From Mesostigma viride (lineage: Eukaryota > Streptophyta > Mesostigmatophyceae > Mesostigmatales > Mesostigmataceae), in contig RPFO01000084.1 of NCBI GenBank assembly GCA_009746045.1, positions 1,710,816 through 1,772,815 on the forward strand: a stretch of 62,000 nucleotides of DNA, in the 5' to 3' direction. Position numbers and translations under genes: made by a program. Below, piece after piece: positions 24,046 to 36,800 of this stretch. Below the pieces are notes generated by a model, which had not been told where the DNA came from, did not search any database, and worked only from the letters and a program-made list of their open reading frames with translations. How positions within the stretch are numbered: the stretch's first letter is position 1; every line of letters begins with the position of its first letter.

Positions 24046-24500
24046 AGAGAAGGGGCATATGGCCTTTAATACATTCTGGGCTACTTCCTGCAGGTGGGGC
24101 AATGTAAACTGCCACCTACTCTAGGTGCACCAAGGGCACCTGCACCACCGTGATCTATCAGAGCACCAAGGTCTATAATGGGACTCCCCATGGATGATGC
24201 ATTGGGTCAAGAATTTAGCCAAGCTCTACCTAAGCAGAGAGTCACTCTCTGATGAGAAGCCATGCCCTAGCCTTTGTATAGCCATGATGATCTTCCACCC
24301 CATCTGCCTCCATATTACAGACAAACCAGGAGGCTGCCCGGGTGTGAGCCCATCTCGTCTGGGGTAGCACATGTCTATGCCTTGCCTATCACGGAAAGTC
24401 CACGGGTGGCGGCCCTGCCGCGTGCGGCCTGGGGCACGCCAGGTGAGGACAAAACGTCCGGGCTGGGCGGGCTTGGTAGCATACCATGCATTAGACACAT
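24046..24500. mobile_element. Mixed LINE fragments: UTR blocks and an ORF2 C-terminal end
   Basis: 24046-24180 is a plus-orientation UTR block of the ORF1 family (gaaggggcatatggccttta). 24215-24298 holds another block of that UTR in the opposite orientation. 24300-24498 is the reverse complement of the LINE-A ORF2 end (HPWTFRDR, MCYPRRDGLTPGQPPGLSVI). It looks like nested, rearranged debris. Confidence 0.65.
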
Positions 24501-24803
24501 CACTACATACACTGCAACACAGACATCATGCACGCATGGGATTGATCTCAGTAGACGTGTAAAACACACGGTTTTTACTGTTAACACCTTACAGCCTAGC
24601 TCTTCCTGACCAAGCTAACAGAAGGTTTATGTGTCCTTAGCCAAATAAAACAGAAACAATGGCTAAGTAAATAAACAGTAAGGAGTTATGCCTTCAATGC
24701 AGTTTTCCAGGGCCTGATAAATACAGCATGACCCGAAAAAAGCACCTGGAATAAATAAGACAGAGCATGGCATTTGAAAGCAAGGTTCGCATCCAGGCTC
24801 TTG
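24501..24803. other. 3' flank of the checkpoint kinase gene; no gene seen
   Basis: AT-richer sequence between the LINE debris and the stop codon at 24804. It must contain the 3' UTR of the minus-strand gene. I see no repeat or further exon. Confidence 0.5.
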
Positions 24804-27800
24804 TCACTGGCTGTTGAGTGAGGCGTGGTCAAACATAAGCACGTTCTGCTTCATGAGCAGCATCTTGACCTGCTTGCTGCGGGCAGGGGTCGCTGCCAGG
24901 TACGCCTCGAACCGCTTCCGCAATGGAGCCAGCGGGGGATTGGACACGCAGTCGCGCACGTTCAGCAGGGTGTCAAACAAGCTGCGCCACAGATCCACCT
25001 GCCAGTAGCGCTTCAAGGGCTCCTTGAGGCTGTAGACAGGTGTCTGGGAACTGTCACCTCCACTGGCAGGCGACTTGGTGATCTCCATGTACTTGCCGAA
25101 CAGCATGCAGTGCACGACGCCGCACAGGGCGAACGTGTCGGCTTGAAATGTCCATGGGCGGCCATCAGCCATCTCGGTGCAGCGGAACGCCTCGGTGTTG
25201 GAGTCGCCGGTGAACTCAGTGCCAGGGGGCAGCAGCGAAAGATCAATGCTCCGGCCCCAGTCGATGAGCGTCAGGCCCTTATGCCGCCAACAGGTGTCAC
25301 GGTCCGCCACCCAGTCGGACCAGTCCTCACTGACGTGGGGGTCAGGTGGTCAGCCAGCACAACGAAGAACCAGTGTGAAGGGTGATGGTCAGGCGGGGGA
25401 AAGCAAGTAAGCGAGGGTAGCAGTGTGCTGACAAAGGGAAAACATGGCCGAAGCGATAGCCCCACAAACTCAGGCATTGTGATACCCTCTTTTGAGATGC
25501 TGGCTGATGTTGGGACATGGGAGCGAAATACCCTCTTCTATCAGGCATGCTGGGGGGGCATCTATAGAACCCTGTAAAACATATCCATCAGCAAGACCTC
25601 GGAGCAGAGAAGGAATCTTAATGAGTCTGGGACCTCTAGATTTTGGAAGGATGGGATATGCTGCCCGAAGAATCCTAGAAGATACTAGATAGGCAAGGCA
25701 ATAATCCTGGCGAATGAGAAATTCCGGCCCTTTGTGCAGATACTCCCGTTAAGAATCCTCCATTTCCTCCATTTCCTCTGTCATGCGCGATTGATCACGC
25801 TACTGGCTACTCCCAGCACAGCCACTGCGTGGCCAGTGCATCAAGGAGCACACCTGTCATCACGGATGAGCAGGTTATCGGGCTTGATGTCGGCGTGGAT
25901 GAACCCGGCGGCGTGCATCGCCTCCATCATACGCAGCAGCTCGATGGTGTAGAAGGCGCACAGCTCCTCGGCCATGCGCTTGCCACCCTTGAGGTACGCG
26001 TTGATCACGTCCTGCAGCGTGCCGCCTTCTTGCAGCCGCATGGCCATCACGCTTGCGTCACCCCACACGTGCATCGAATGCACGCCGAGGAACGCGGGGC
26101 GCTGCGGCGCACAAGGATATTTTCAGGTGACCATCGCCAGGAGACATTGGGCAGGCATGGACGCGAGGGCAGGAGGGGCAGTAACCAGGAGGCAGTTGGT
26201 AAATGCGGTGTTTCATTTTCACAGGGGTGGATGAAGTTATAAGAAACATAACATAAAGCATAGAGCTGCTTATCTAGCGTTTGTAATTTGGTTGGAACAA
26301 CTCTGACACCGAGACCAATGCTGGATGAGTGCAGATGGTCCTTTCACTACTGGGCCTTGGGGCCTCAGGGGAAGTATGCATGGATATGGTGTACTGATCA
26401 CTTTGCCATCCATACAAACGGCAGGGTGGATTCATCACCTGGCCATGCGGTACATGTGGCATAGGCTGCACGGGGTACTATTGTCGTCAGACAGCAACAA
26501 ACGTGAAAACGCTAGCTGCCCAAATCTGAGATTCCGCGGAACACAGAAAGTAAGAAAGCCTAGAAGCTACCAGAAAGGAATCGAATATAGGACCGTTGGC
26601 ATGATTTCGCGGCTGTGTGAGTCTCCTGATCCGAAGGCATCTCACTTAACGTTTCGAAACAGCCCGACCGCGAAAAACCTCTTTACCGGAGAGGGGTGCC
26701 AATAAGTCCGATATGGCTGAATCTATAGAAGATGACTCACCACTAGACCTAAGTGCGCAGGAGTGCTACGCACGGACCTACGCGATATTCTAGTATCGCC
26801 GAAGTAGGCAGGTTTACCACGGCTGGAATCTGGATGTAGTGTGACGTACACACCTAGAGGACGTAGCCGAAACTAACTAATATCAACCAATCTTACATTG
26901 TCGTCAGAAAGCGACAAACGTGAAAATGCTAGCTGCCCAAATCTGAGATTCCGCGGAACACGGAAAGTAAGAAAGCCTAGAAGATACCAGCAAGGAATCG
27001 AACATAGGACCTTTGGCATGATTTCGCGGCTGTGGGGGTACTATGCGCATGACCGGCATGTCTGCCAAGTTTCAAGAAATTGAAAACAGGACATGCAAGC
27101 AAGAGCCGTGCTTGCGACAGGAATGATGTATATGTGGAAGGCACTCCGCCACTTGTCGCTTACCTCGGTTTCTGGGATGCGGATTGCCAACTGCCGGCAT
27201 ATGTAGAACTCCCATGGACACGGTGGGCTCTGAATCTGTGAAGGAGCCAAATAAGCAGTGCCATGTACAGTTTGCATTAGTTTTAGCCTTTATTTAAATT
27301 CGTTATTGAAGTGCATTGCAAAAAATCGTTGAAAAACTCATAAAATAGAACATCCTGGGCTGCATGGCACGACAATAATCACCATAGTTAAGTCACTGCA
27401 CTACAATCTCTCCTACACAGCATCTGCAGGGAGCAAGCAAAAATTCATGCTGGAAGTACATTAACCCCTCATTGGTCTTGCAGCCGATTTTCCGCCAAAA
27501 ATCGACTTGCAGCCGATGCATCGGCTGCTCCGCGGGGGACCAAATTGCGCGAAAACTATTGAGAATTAGGAAACGTTTAGCTGAGAAGATCGAAAGTTTA
27601 TAATTTTCCTCACAGCATGGTACTAGGGTTCGCATACTTCTGACAAAGTTATAGAGGTGTTCTGGCCGGTCAAAGTACAAGGGGTCAGGGTACTTTTTCA
27701 CGTAAAACGTGCATTCCGGAAAACGACGACCTGGCCATGGCGGCTTGCGCCCACGCATGGCATTTACGTTTTCGTTCGAATTTTCTGACCAAACTTAGGA

Positions 27801-30800
27801 AATTGATTTTATACGTCCTAAAGATGCTACAGGCCAATTTTTGGTTCGCGGGAATGCCATTTGATAGGTGTCGGCAGCGTTCTTGCTGGAAAAAACTGCG
27901 ATCAGGCCGGACGATAGAAACGTTGACAGCAATACCTTTACGGCGTATTTTAAAGGATATATTGGTTTCTTTGTACTTATTATGATACATAGTAGTCATA
28001 AACGTGCAAGGGTGGCAAGAAATCGCCGAATCTAGCGACCATGCTGCACAACTTTGGTGTGCCGAAATGCGCCATTTTGCGGCCACCGCCTGGGCCAAGG
28101 TAACGCCATCCATGCCTGGTAAAGCTTCAGCATCGTTTTCCTATCGATGTTTGACATTTATATATACGTTCTAGCTTGTGTAGCACATTCTTTTTGCATT
28201 ATTCATGCTCTTTCTTGACCCTGGCCTGGCCCCTTTCTAAAACACCCTTCTTAGATGCTTCCCTCAGTCTGTTGACCTGCCACAGGGTGATGGTGATAAG
28301 TTTTAGATGCTGTATGGGTTTGAATACCTCCATATATGTTTGTTATACATTTCCCATACACATATTGCATGATTGTGAGGCAGTTGGCTGGTCTCTGTGG
28401 CATCATCAAGCACGTAACTGGTGAGTAAAAGCTTCCCATTGACAGCATGTGCCACCAGGTGTGCTGGCCATCACCTGGCAAGCTATAGCAGCTTAGGCCT
28501 AGTTTATCCTTGCTAGGGCAGGCTGAAATAGGCTCAACGTCACTAGTTTGTTGGTGGCTGCCTCCTATAATGTATGCCTTGCGTAGGGTATCCGTACCAC
28601 GTTACCTACGTGCATGGACAAGGTGGCACCTGCACATAGGTGCCATGCAAGGGCAGTGTGATGATGCAGTTATGTTTCCCCATCATTGTGGAAGGGAAAT
28701 GTATTGTATGGCATGGTTGGGGGCCATATTAGTAGGTATTAGTAGGTAGTATGCCCACCCCTACCCCCTTGGTTGCTTTTTACCAACGGTACCCCTATGG
28801 GCTGTACTGGGTGTAACTGCTGGTATACCCACCCAAATGATGACCCCAATGGCTCAAACTGTTCAGCAACTAATTGTTTATCATCCCTGAAGTGGTAGGT
28901 GCCTAGGTCTTATAACATAATTCAAAATGCACATTCTACCAAAAATGAAAACGCGCGTCTCGACCCCCCTAACTTTGGCGGTAGTTTTCTATGGCCTACC
29001 CTGCAGATATGTTAGGTTGTGATAGCTCACCCCGAAGGGCAACTCATGGACATGCTTGACCCCCAAGGACAGCCCTTGGATGTTGGTAGGTTGGGTGTGG
29101 GGTGGTTTGCAAATTTAGCATTTTGCAGCCGATTTTTCGGCTTTAAATGGGACCAATGAGGGGTTAAGCAGTAAAAGTACACCATAGGGTGCAGAAAGGG
29201 TTTCACAGAAAATATGGAAATGAAACTCTTTTGGCACGCAGGCAACCACAAGACAAGCTTGTAGACAGCTGATCCCATCAAATATGCTTTGATCACAATA
29301 CTCTTGAAACCACCACCACCACCACCACCACCACCACCACCACCACCACCACCACCACCACCACCACCACCACCACCACCACCACCACCACCACCACCAC
29401 CACCACCACCACCACCACCACCACCACCACCACCACCACCACCACCACCACCACCACCACCACCACCACCACCACCACCACCACCACCACCACCACCACC
29501 ACCACAACAACAACAACAATGTTATGTCACACAGGCATGCATACCTTGAGTGCGACTGCTTGCTCCGTGCCGGCAGCCGCGGGCCGTCCGCTGGGCTCAT
29601 CCACCCGGTACGGGAATGCGCGGTGGATGCTGGCATACGCACCCTTCCCGATGCAGTCCTTGATGATGAACTTGGTAGAGGCTGTGGATGGCGAGATGCA
29701 CGATGTGCAATTTGAGAAACATACTAGTCAGGCTTGGACCACTGCTCAATAGCGATCAACAGCGCAGGGATGGTTATGTGCTTTACATAATTGGCCCATG
29801 ATTCCCTGCAATATGAAATTTTTATGAGTAAGATGATAAAAACATTGGATCTGTACAGCATTTGGCAAGGTCAAATGTTGCTGAAAGCACTTTAAGGCTT
29901 TGACAATCATGGGCCAGTGACAGTCTATGCTGACATTCGTGGAAAGGACAAATCACAAGCACAGATGCGGAGAAGGAGAAATCTTGCTTGCCCCAGGTAT
30001 CCTGCAGAACAGGCATGTGCATCATATCTAATAATAGTACTATAAAATTTGTCAAATCTTACCAGCAAGCTCAAGCACACTGCCCAGCTTGGGGTCACGC
30101 TTCGCTTTCTGGAGCGTGGCCTTCCCTGGGAATTCACTCTGGCCATGGTTGATGAAGCCCTGCAGAAGCGAATGCATGCGATCCAAGGGCAAATGTGCTA
30201 AGGCCATGAATATAAGTCGCATCAAATTAAGCTAAGCTGTGCATTCACAATATCTCACTTAGCAAGTCCAAGCCAGGGATGGCAGGGCAATATACACAAC
30301 AGCAGCGTTGCTGAGGGAACAAGGCAGTGCCCTCCAATGTTACGTTTGAGGTTGCAAGCAGGCCAAAGTACGCTTAAGAATATAGTATACTACAAGAAGA
30401 CTGGGAAGGGTGTGAAAGTGGGACCATGGCCATTGGCTAGTCAGGCTGATGCGTGAATGTCTGTAAACTCAGCTAACATCTCAAGCATGGTCATGGCATG
30501 CTGCTAGCCATCAGCATTGGTGTGCCTTTCGGGAATTGCAGTCGGCAGGCTACGGTCGATGACCTGCGATCTAGGCTCAGGTCTGGGTATTATAGATGGC
30601 ACGTACCTCATACGTGGCCAGGGAAGGTTGCAGCTGTTGCATCATCGCAGCAGTGAACGACTCGTCAAACGGATCAGGTCGCATTGATGAAGACAGCAGG
30701 CGACCCAAGTCAGCGAGGTGTTGACCCTTGGCGCCCGCAGGCGAGGCTGCAACTGCGTCACTGCCTGACTCAATGGCAGGCTCAGACGATGCCCGCCCGT

Positions 30801-33800
30801 GGTGGGACGCCTCGGATTGAGAGTCCGAGGCAGATTGGATTGGGCTGAGGGCTCGTCCTTCCCGTAGCATGCCCTGTGCAAGGAGCGAGGGGTGCGCAAT
30901 AGACGGGATGGATTCATGGTATAAGTTGTGTACATTCCATGAGTGCTCCCGCTTTCTACTGGGAACCAGTGGGAGCTCCTAAATGACTCTTATAGAATAT
31001 GCTGACAACCAGCATAAACCTGTGCGCATAAATAAATAACTCTACCTGGCCAAAAATGGCATTGATAAAATACAGGACACAGCGAGAAGACTACTCCCTC
31101 CTACAAATGGATTGGTACATCGGGAATTCTTCATGTCAATAGTTGTCATACTATGAAAGGTATTCCACAGCAAACTGGTAGGCATGGATGCGTGGTGAAG
31201 GACACACCTGGCCAATGCACAGGAGGCCGATTTCCACGCCTGAGGTTGCCAGCCGCTCAGGATTGACTGCATCCACGTCCGTCATGTTCTCATCCATGGC
31301 AGCTGCTCCTGAATGTTTTGCAGGCTCTCCCACTGTCATGCGTGCCGGCACGAAAGTTGAGAACCAATCCTGCGTGGCAAGAAAGATGTGTTGAGCATTT
31401 CGGTTAGTACACTAGAAGGTTGTGTCAGGAACGATATATACTACCATCCCACATCGCTCGCCCCCGTCATCAACTCTCTAGTTGCCTGAAATGCTGCCTC
31501 TGAAAAGAAAAAAGAAATCAGGGCACGCCTGCCGATGATTGCCAGAGCCAGGAGGAAGGTGCTACTCAAAAGAAGCAGCACAGGCGCCAGCGCGAGTAGA
31601 TGCAATGACAGGACCAACCTCGGATGTAAGGGCCCGGGTGTAGTCGCCTGGTTCCTCGGCGCTAGCGAGGGCCTTTCCGGCAGACCCTGGGGCCAGCGTG
31701 CCACCGTGCTGCTCCTGGGATGCAGGTGTGCTCTGGGGGCGGACAGCAGAAGGTGCTGCCGCTGCCACACGATGCGCATCCGTGTAAGCCAGATGGGGGT
31801 ACAGCGCGGCGCCTTCCACGTCACCCCAGACCACAAAAGAGTCACGTTCTGGCATGGCATCGTCGGCTGTAGAGGCCATCTGGAACCTGCGCCATCAGAG
31901 CAAACAGAAACCCCGTAACAGTAGCATCGTTCCTGTGAGCCAGTGCCCATAAGATGTGTGTGATGCTCGCACTCTCAATCATCCAAGTGCCACGTATGAC
32001 CGGCAGCGTTTCCTTTGTTACAACTGGCAATAAATCGCGAACGGCATTACCATAAGCCAGATGGGTCCCTAGTCAGCAAGGCAGGATGTGCTCAGCAGCC
32101 TGGCTGATTATGGTTAGAGCGGAACCAATGCACTCTGTGGGAAAAAATTGCACACAACAGTAAGGTAGAATGTAGGTGGCATATGCTAAAAGACACGTGT
32201 GCGCAAAGCAACACAACATACCACTAACTGACTAACACCACTTACTCGCTTGCAGCAGCGCCCTGTCCCAGCGCAAGGCTTTCCTCTGCCTCCTCCACAA
32301 GAATGACGTCATCCTCGATGTTTTCTCCCGCTGCAGCCCTCTCATCCTGTGACCGGACATTGCACAGCTGGGCCGCACGTGCAGCACTCAACGGCTGCAG
32401 TATGGCTGCCTCCACCTGTCCGCCAGTTTAACAACACACATCCAGTCACGCATGTGAAGCCTTGAGTAAAAACATCTCCACAAATGATGGTCAGGCGAGC
32501 ATACATTGCGGCAGGCAACCATCGTACAAAACGCGAGTACCGTTTTCCAACTCATCCTGCAGAAACACTCTTTAACGCAGCAGTGCATTGTACATCTATG
32601 CGCTGAGCTAGTACATATCTTGCTGGTTGCTGTAGCAGCAGATGAAACAGCGCAGTGCGCCGTCCGGGGTTAGAGCCTACCCTTCCCCACGTTTTCCTAG
32701 CTGTCCTTCCGCCTATTGAAGACAGAATCCCCCTGCTTAGAACAAAAGGAGAAGTGGAGAGCAAGGCCAGGCTTACCTCAGGCGATCCAAGCGCACGGGG
32801 AGCAAGCCGAGGCATCCCGAGAGGCCCCCCCGTGGAGCGCGGCTGGTGCTGAGACACATTCTCCTTGTCGTCCGCGTCACCACCGCTCTCCTCGCGCATC
32901 AACAGGATCTCCCCATCGCTGTCTTGCCGTGCCATTTGCGGGAGTGGGCGGGTCACGAAGTCATCATCCACGAAGATTTCCAGAGCACCAGGGGCGCCCA
33001 GGGACACCGCTGGCGAGGGTTCCGCGAGGCCCCGCGGTCCCTGCACCGTTGCTGCCAGGGGTGCTCCCTGGCCCCCAGCCTGAGAAACCAATGGAGCGCT
33101 GGTCCCCACCACTGCTACCCCGGCTCTCCCATTCTGTGCATCTGCACCCACACGGGAAGATGACGTGGTGCCAGCAAACGCGGCGCTGAACATGCTGCCC
33201 ACGTCATTGTCCACGCATCGGCTGGCGCCCGCCCCCGCACGCTCTGGCTCGGTGGACAGCGGCTGGTTGAACATGGACATGATGTCCGCGAGCGCCATCT
33301 TGGTATTGATGGTGGGGTCCACCAGCGTGGCCCGCACGGGGGAGTCCGGGGGGAGAACAAGAGGGAGAGGCTTGTCAGGTACCACGATAGCAGGCAGGGC
33401 TTCCGGGGCCGGGTTCTCCTCCCCAGGCGGCTGCGTGAATGCGGCTCTCTCTGCAGGCTTGCTCACCTGCTTGAGATTCTCTAGAGCATGCTCAAGAGAC
33501 TGGGCAGCGCCCGTTGCGCGTTCCCCAGGGACATCCCTGGCACTGCCCAGGGACAGGCCTTGGATCTGGGCAGCCACTGTTGCCTCTGCCAACGCCGCGA
33601 CTCCCTGCAATTATATAAGTTGAGCATAATGTACCCACGAACATAAGGTAAGCAAACAATGGGAAATAAAATCGTCCTTCGTGTTTCAAGAACATGTTTA
33701 CCACTTTGCCGAAAATAATATCGTCTGTCTCTGGGCATGATCAACTCAACGAATGCAATGGCAGGCAAGCAACTTGTTACAGAAACTATGAAAGCACAAC

Positions 33801-36800
33801 AATGACGGTCACACAATGCAAAAGTATCTGCAAATGGTGGACCAGGAACCTTGTCCAAAATATGCTGCTGAAGCGCAACACCGAATGCTGCCCTCGCTTT
33901 CCGGACATCCTGTCCTGATCCCGAAATCCTGTTGGTGCAGGGGTCGCTGCGCACACGGCTAACTACCCCACCGGGCCATGCCGCCACCTTGGCGATCTAA
34001 ATAATCCGTGACGCTGTCAAAGATGGTGCTACTTCTTAGTGCCTGGCAGCCATGGAAGCGGGAAGCAACGGACAGAGTGTTGCTACCTGCTTGCAGACTA
34101 GCTGCAGCTTGTACCCACATCTGCTGCTCCTCTGTGCGGCGCTTGGGGCAGCTGTGACAGCCCTGGGACTTGCAATGAAGCAGCGGTAGATGCCACCTTG
34201 GATGGTGCCTCCAGTGATTTGATAGCCTGCTTGCAGTATTAAGGTTTACAGAAAGCCATGCAGAGACAAAGAAAATCAGTCGGAACTGTTGAAATTTCTA
34301 AAAACGACTGATCGTAACCAGCAATGTCGCATATTATTAGCAAAACAGCAGAAGTGCTAGCTTCACAGAAGGAATGAGACTGCCGGCCGGCCCCCCCCCT
34401 TGGTGAAGAGACAGAGCAGGGGGGGAAGAAGGGGGCGGGGAAGCATGGTACTATGCATATAATAGCGACACCATGTACACTCTATGAGGCACAATTTATT
34501 GCTTACCTGGTTACGATGAGCCCACTGCGCAGCCCTTGCCTCCTCAAAGCACATCTCGTCCTCGGGACGCAGTGTGTGGCTTTTGATGAGGGACTCGTGG
34601 AAACCCATGATGCTCTTGGGGCGGGCCTGGGCGGCTGCCCCTGGCTGGGCCTCCCCGTTGTCATCTGCTGGCTCACGGGCAGGCTCGGTAGCATCTGGTA
34701 GGAGGGGGTGGTGTAGAAAGGGCGTGATGGTCGTGGATAACAACCATGTACAAAACTGTTACTCACCCCTGATGTACTCTGGGTGATGACCTTGGCTAGG
34801 TGGTCCGTAGTCGAAGCCATTAAACATGGATGTAGACGAAAGAACCAGTCAGACACATCCACAAAAAGGAAGTTGGGGGGATACGAGACAGTGGCGGATT
34901 CAAAAGGTGGATGTGGGTAACCACCAGGCCGTTGACTGAAGGGAATCTGGACCGAATCGGTTACCACACGGTTTATCCACAAAGCGAGCAGCACATGGAA
35001 GGAGCATACATGTAGTTGCGGAGTGGCATATCTTGCGCACCTGTTGTCGCGTGTTTGGCAGGAGCCTGGAGAGCTTCCTGTGGTTGTAGCGATGCTTGCC
35101 GCTGAGGGGCAGCTGAGGCAGAGGTCGCAGGTGCGGATACCGCTGCCACAATTTCTGCCTGCGCCTGCTTCTTGATGTTCTTCAGGGGGTCTAGGAGCAG
35201 GTCTTCTGAGGCAGAACCCCGGCCGCTGTGTGTATGACTGCGTACAGAGCAATGGATGGTTGCATTCAGAAAACTATGAACTTGTGAGAACACGATATGA
35301 GGTATCTTGTTAAGGCTGACAAACGCGAAATAACTCACCCCAAAGGCCCAACCGAATCGTCTCATCTGCCTTACCCTAGCTCTATAGTCTTGACATTCCT
35401 TATCACAAAAAATTGTTAGTGGACAAAGTGGATTGCATGCAAGGCCATCTGTGTGCAGCTAGCTTTTCTATATACTGTAGTCAATGTGCGATTAATGAAT
35501 AAGCACGTGACTGCGTCACGTGGGTGCCAATACAGAGTAAAGGAACCTTCAACCCTATATACACAGTGAGAAGGAGGGAGGGCTTCTCTCACTGCCGCAA
35601 GTGGGCAGGCCACAGAGCACTCTCTCCACGGCATGGTGCATCATGCCGGGGCGCAACACTGTGGGTGCAATGTGCGATAGGGGCCATTAACTTGCTCCGT
35701 TAACTCCACTAAGCACAGGGCGTCCATCCAATACATCAGCCAATGAGGGACAGTGAGGAAAAGGGTTGACACACCTGTGCAGGACCGGGGGCCCACCCTC
35801 GAGGCGCTGCCTCATGCTGGGGGCTGTGGCACTGGCATCCCTCTTGGCTGCCTCTTGTCTGCTCCAGGAGAGAAAAACAGAAAAGGTCACACAGATTAGC
35901 AGTTACTGAGATGTCCACCCTGATGATATCCGGTAGACGTGGCAGTACTTAAAACGTCGGTGTTCTCGCCACGCTGCAAGAGCTCGTTGCAAAAGGCATA
36001 CAGCCAGTGTAAATCTCCTTACATCCTAAAAGCCATCAGATGACAACATGGCGAAGGGCACACGCTGAGTGACTGTAGTTCTGGCAGGCAGAAGATTTGA
36101 CCATTAAAGGTATGGCAACCAATTTGCAGCCATGTTGACATTTGAAATGGGAAATATGGGAAGATGGGTGGCATTGACCCCCAGAGTCTATTTGCTGGCC
36201 GTCTTGATGCAAGTCTACCCGAGTCACGAGAGATTACCTGACGACGTGCTTGTGGTTGACACAAGCATGTGATGGGGTGAATAACATGCAGAAATGCCCA
36301 TTCGATCCAGTTGATGTGTCACAACGTCCCATGGTGAGCCAAAAACTTACTGCTGGAACTCCTCATCCACGAAGATCTCCAGCGTGTTTGCGGGCGTGGC
36401 ATCATGGCGGGTAGACGGCTTGGTGGCGGCGGAGAGCTGCGGCATTGTGGGAGCCAGGACAAAGGGGTAGTGTGCATGTGAGCACTCTACAGAATGGCAA
36501 GGTTTGACTCATAGCCAGCAACAGCATGGAAATGTACTAGTACGGAAACTCAAAAGAGTCAATCTATGATATAGTAAAAGGCATGTTGAGTTATTGCATG
36601 GCAGTGATGTTGCAAGATATCGCAGCGCGAAGAATCACACATGCACATGGTAAGCATGGCAACCACCTGCAGACGACCACCCCAAAAGTTGCTTGTTGCT
36701 GCTTGTTAAGTTCAGCTGCTTAGTGGGTCCTTTGCGCTGCCTTAACTTCATATTGGGTTAAAAAGAGCAGTATCTATTGCCTTGTTTGTAATCCTACAGA

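Noticed and set aside
26580-26640. tRNA gene in the 136-bp repeats
   Set aside because: Only a B-box-like stretch is present; T-arm pairing and the rest of the cloverleaf fail.
29115-29642. Poly-Trp, poly-Pro and poly-Val proteins
   Set aside because: Pure translation of the (CAC)n microsatellite.
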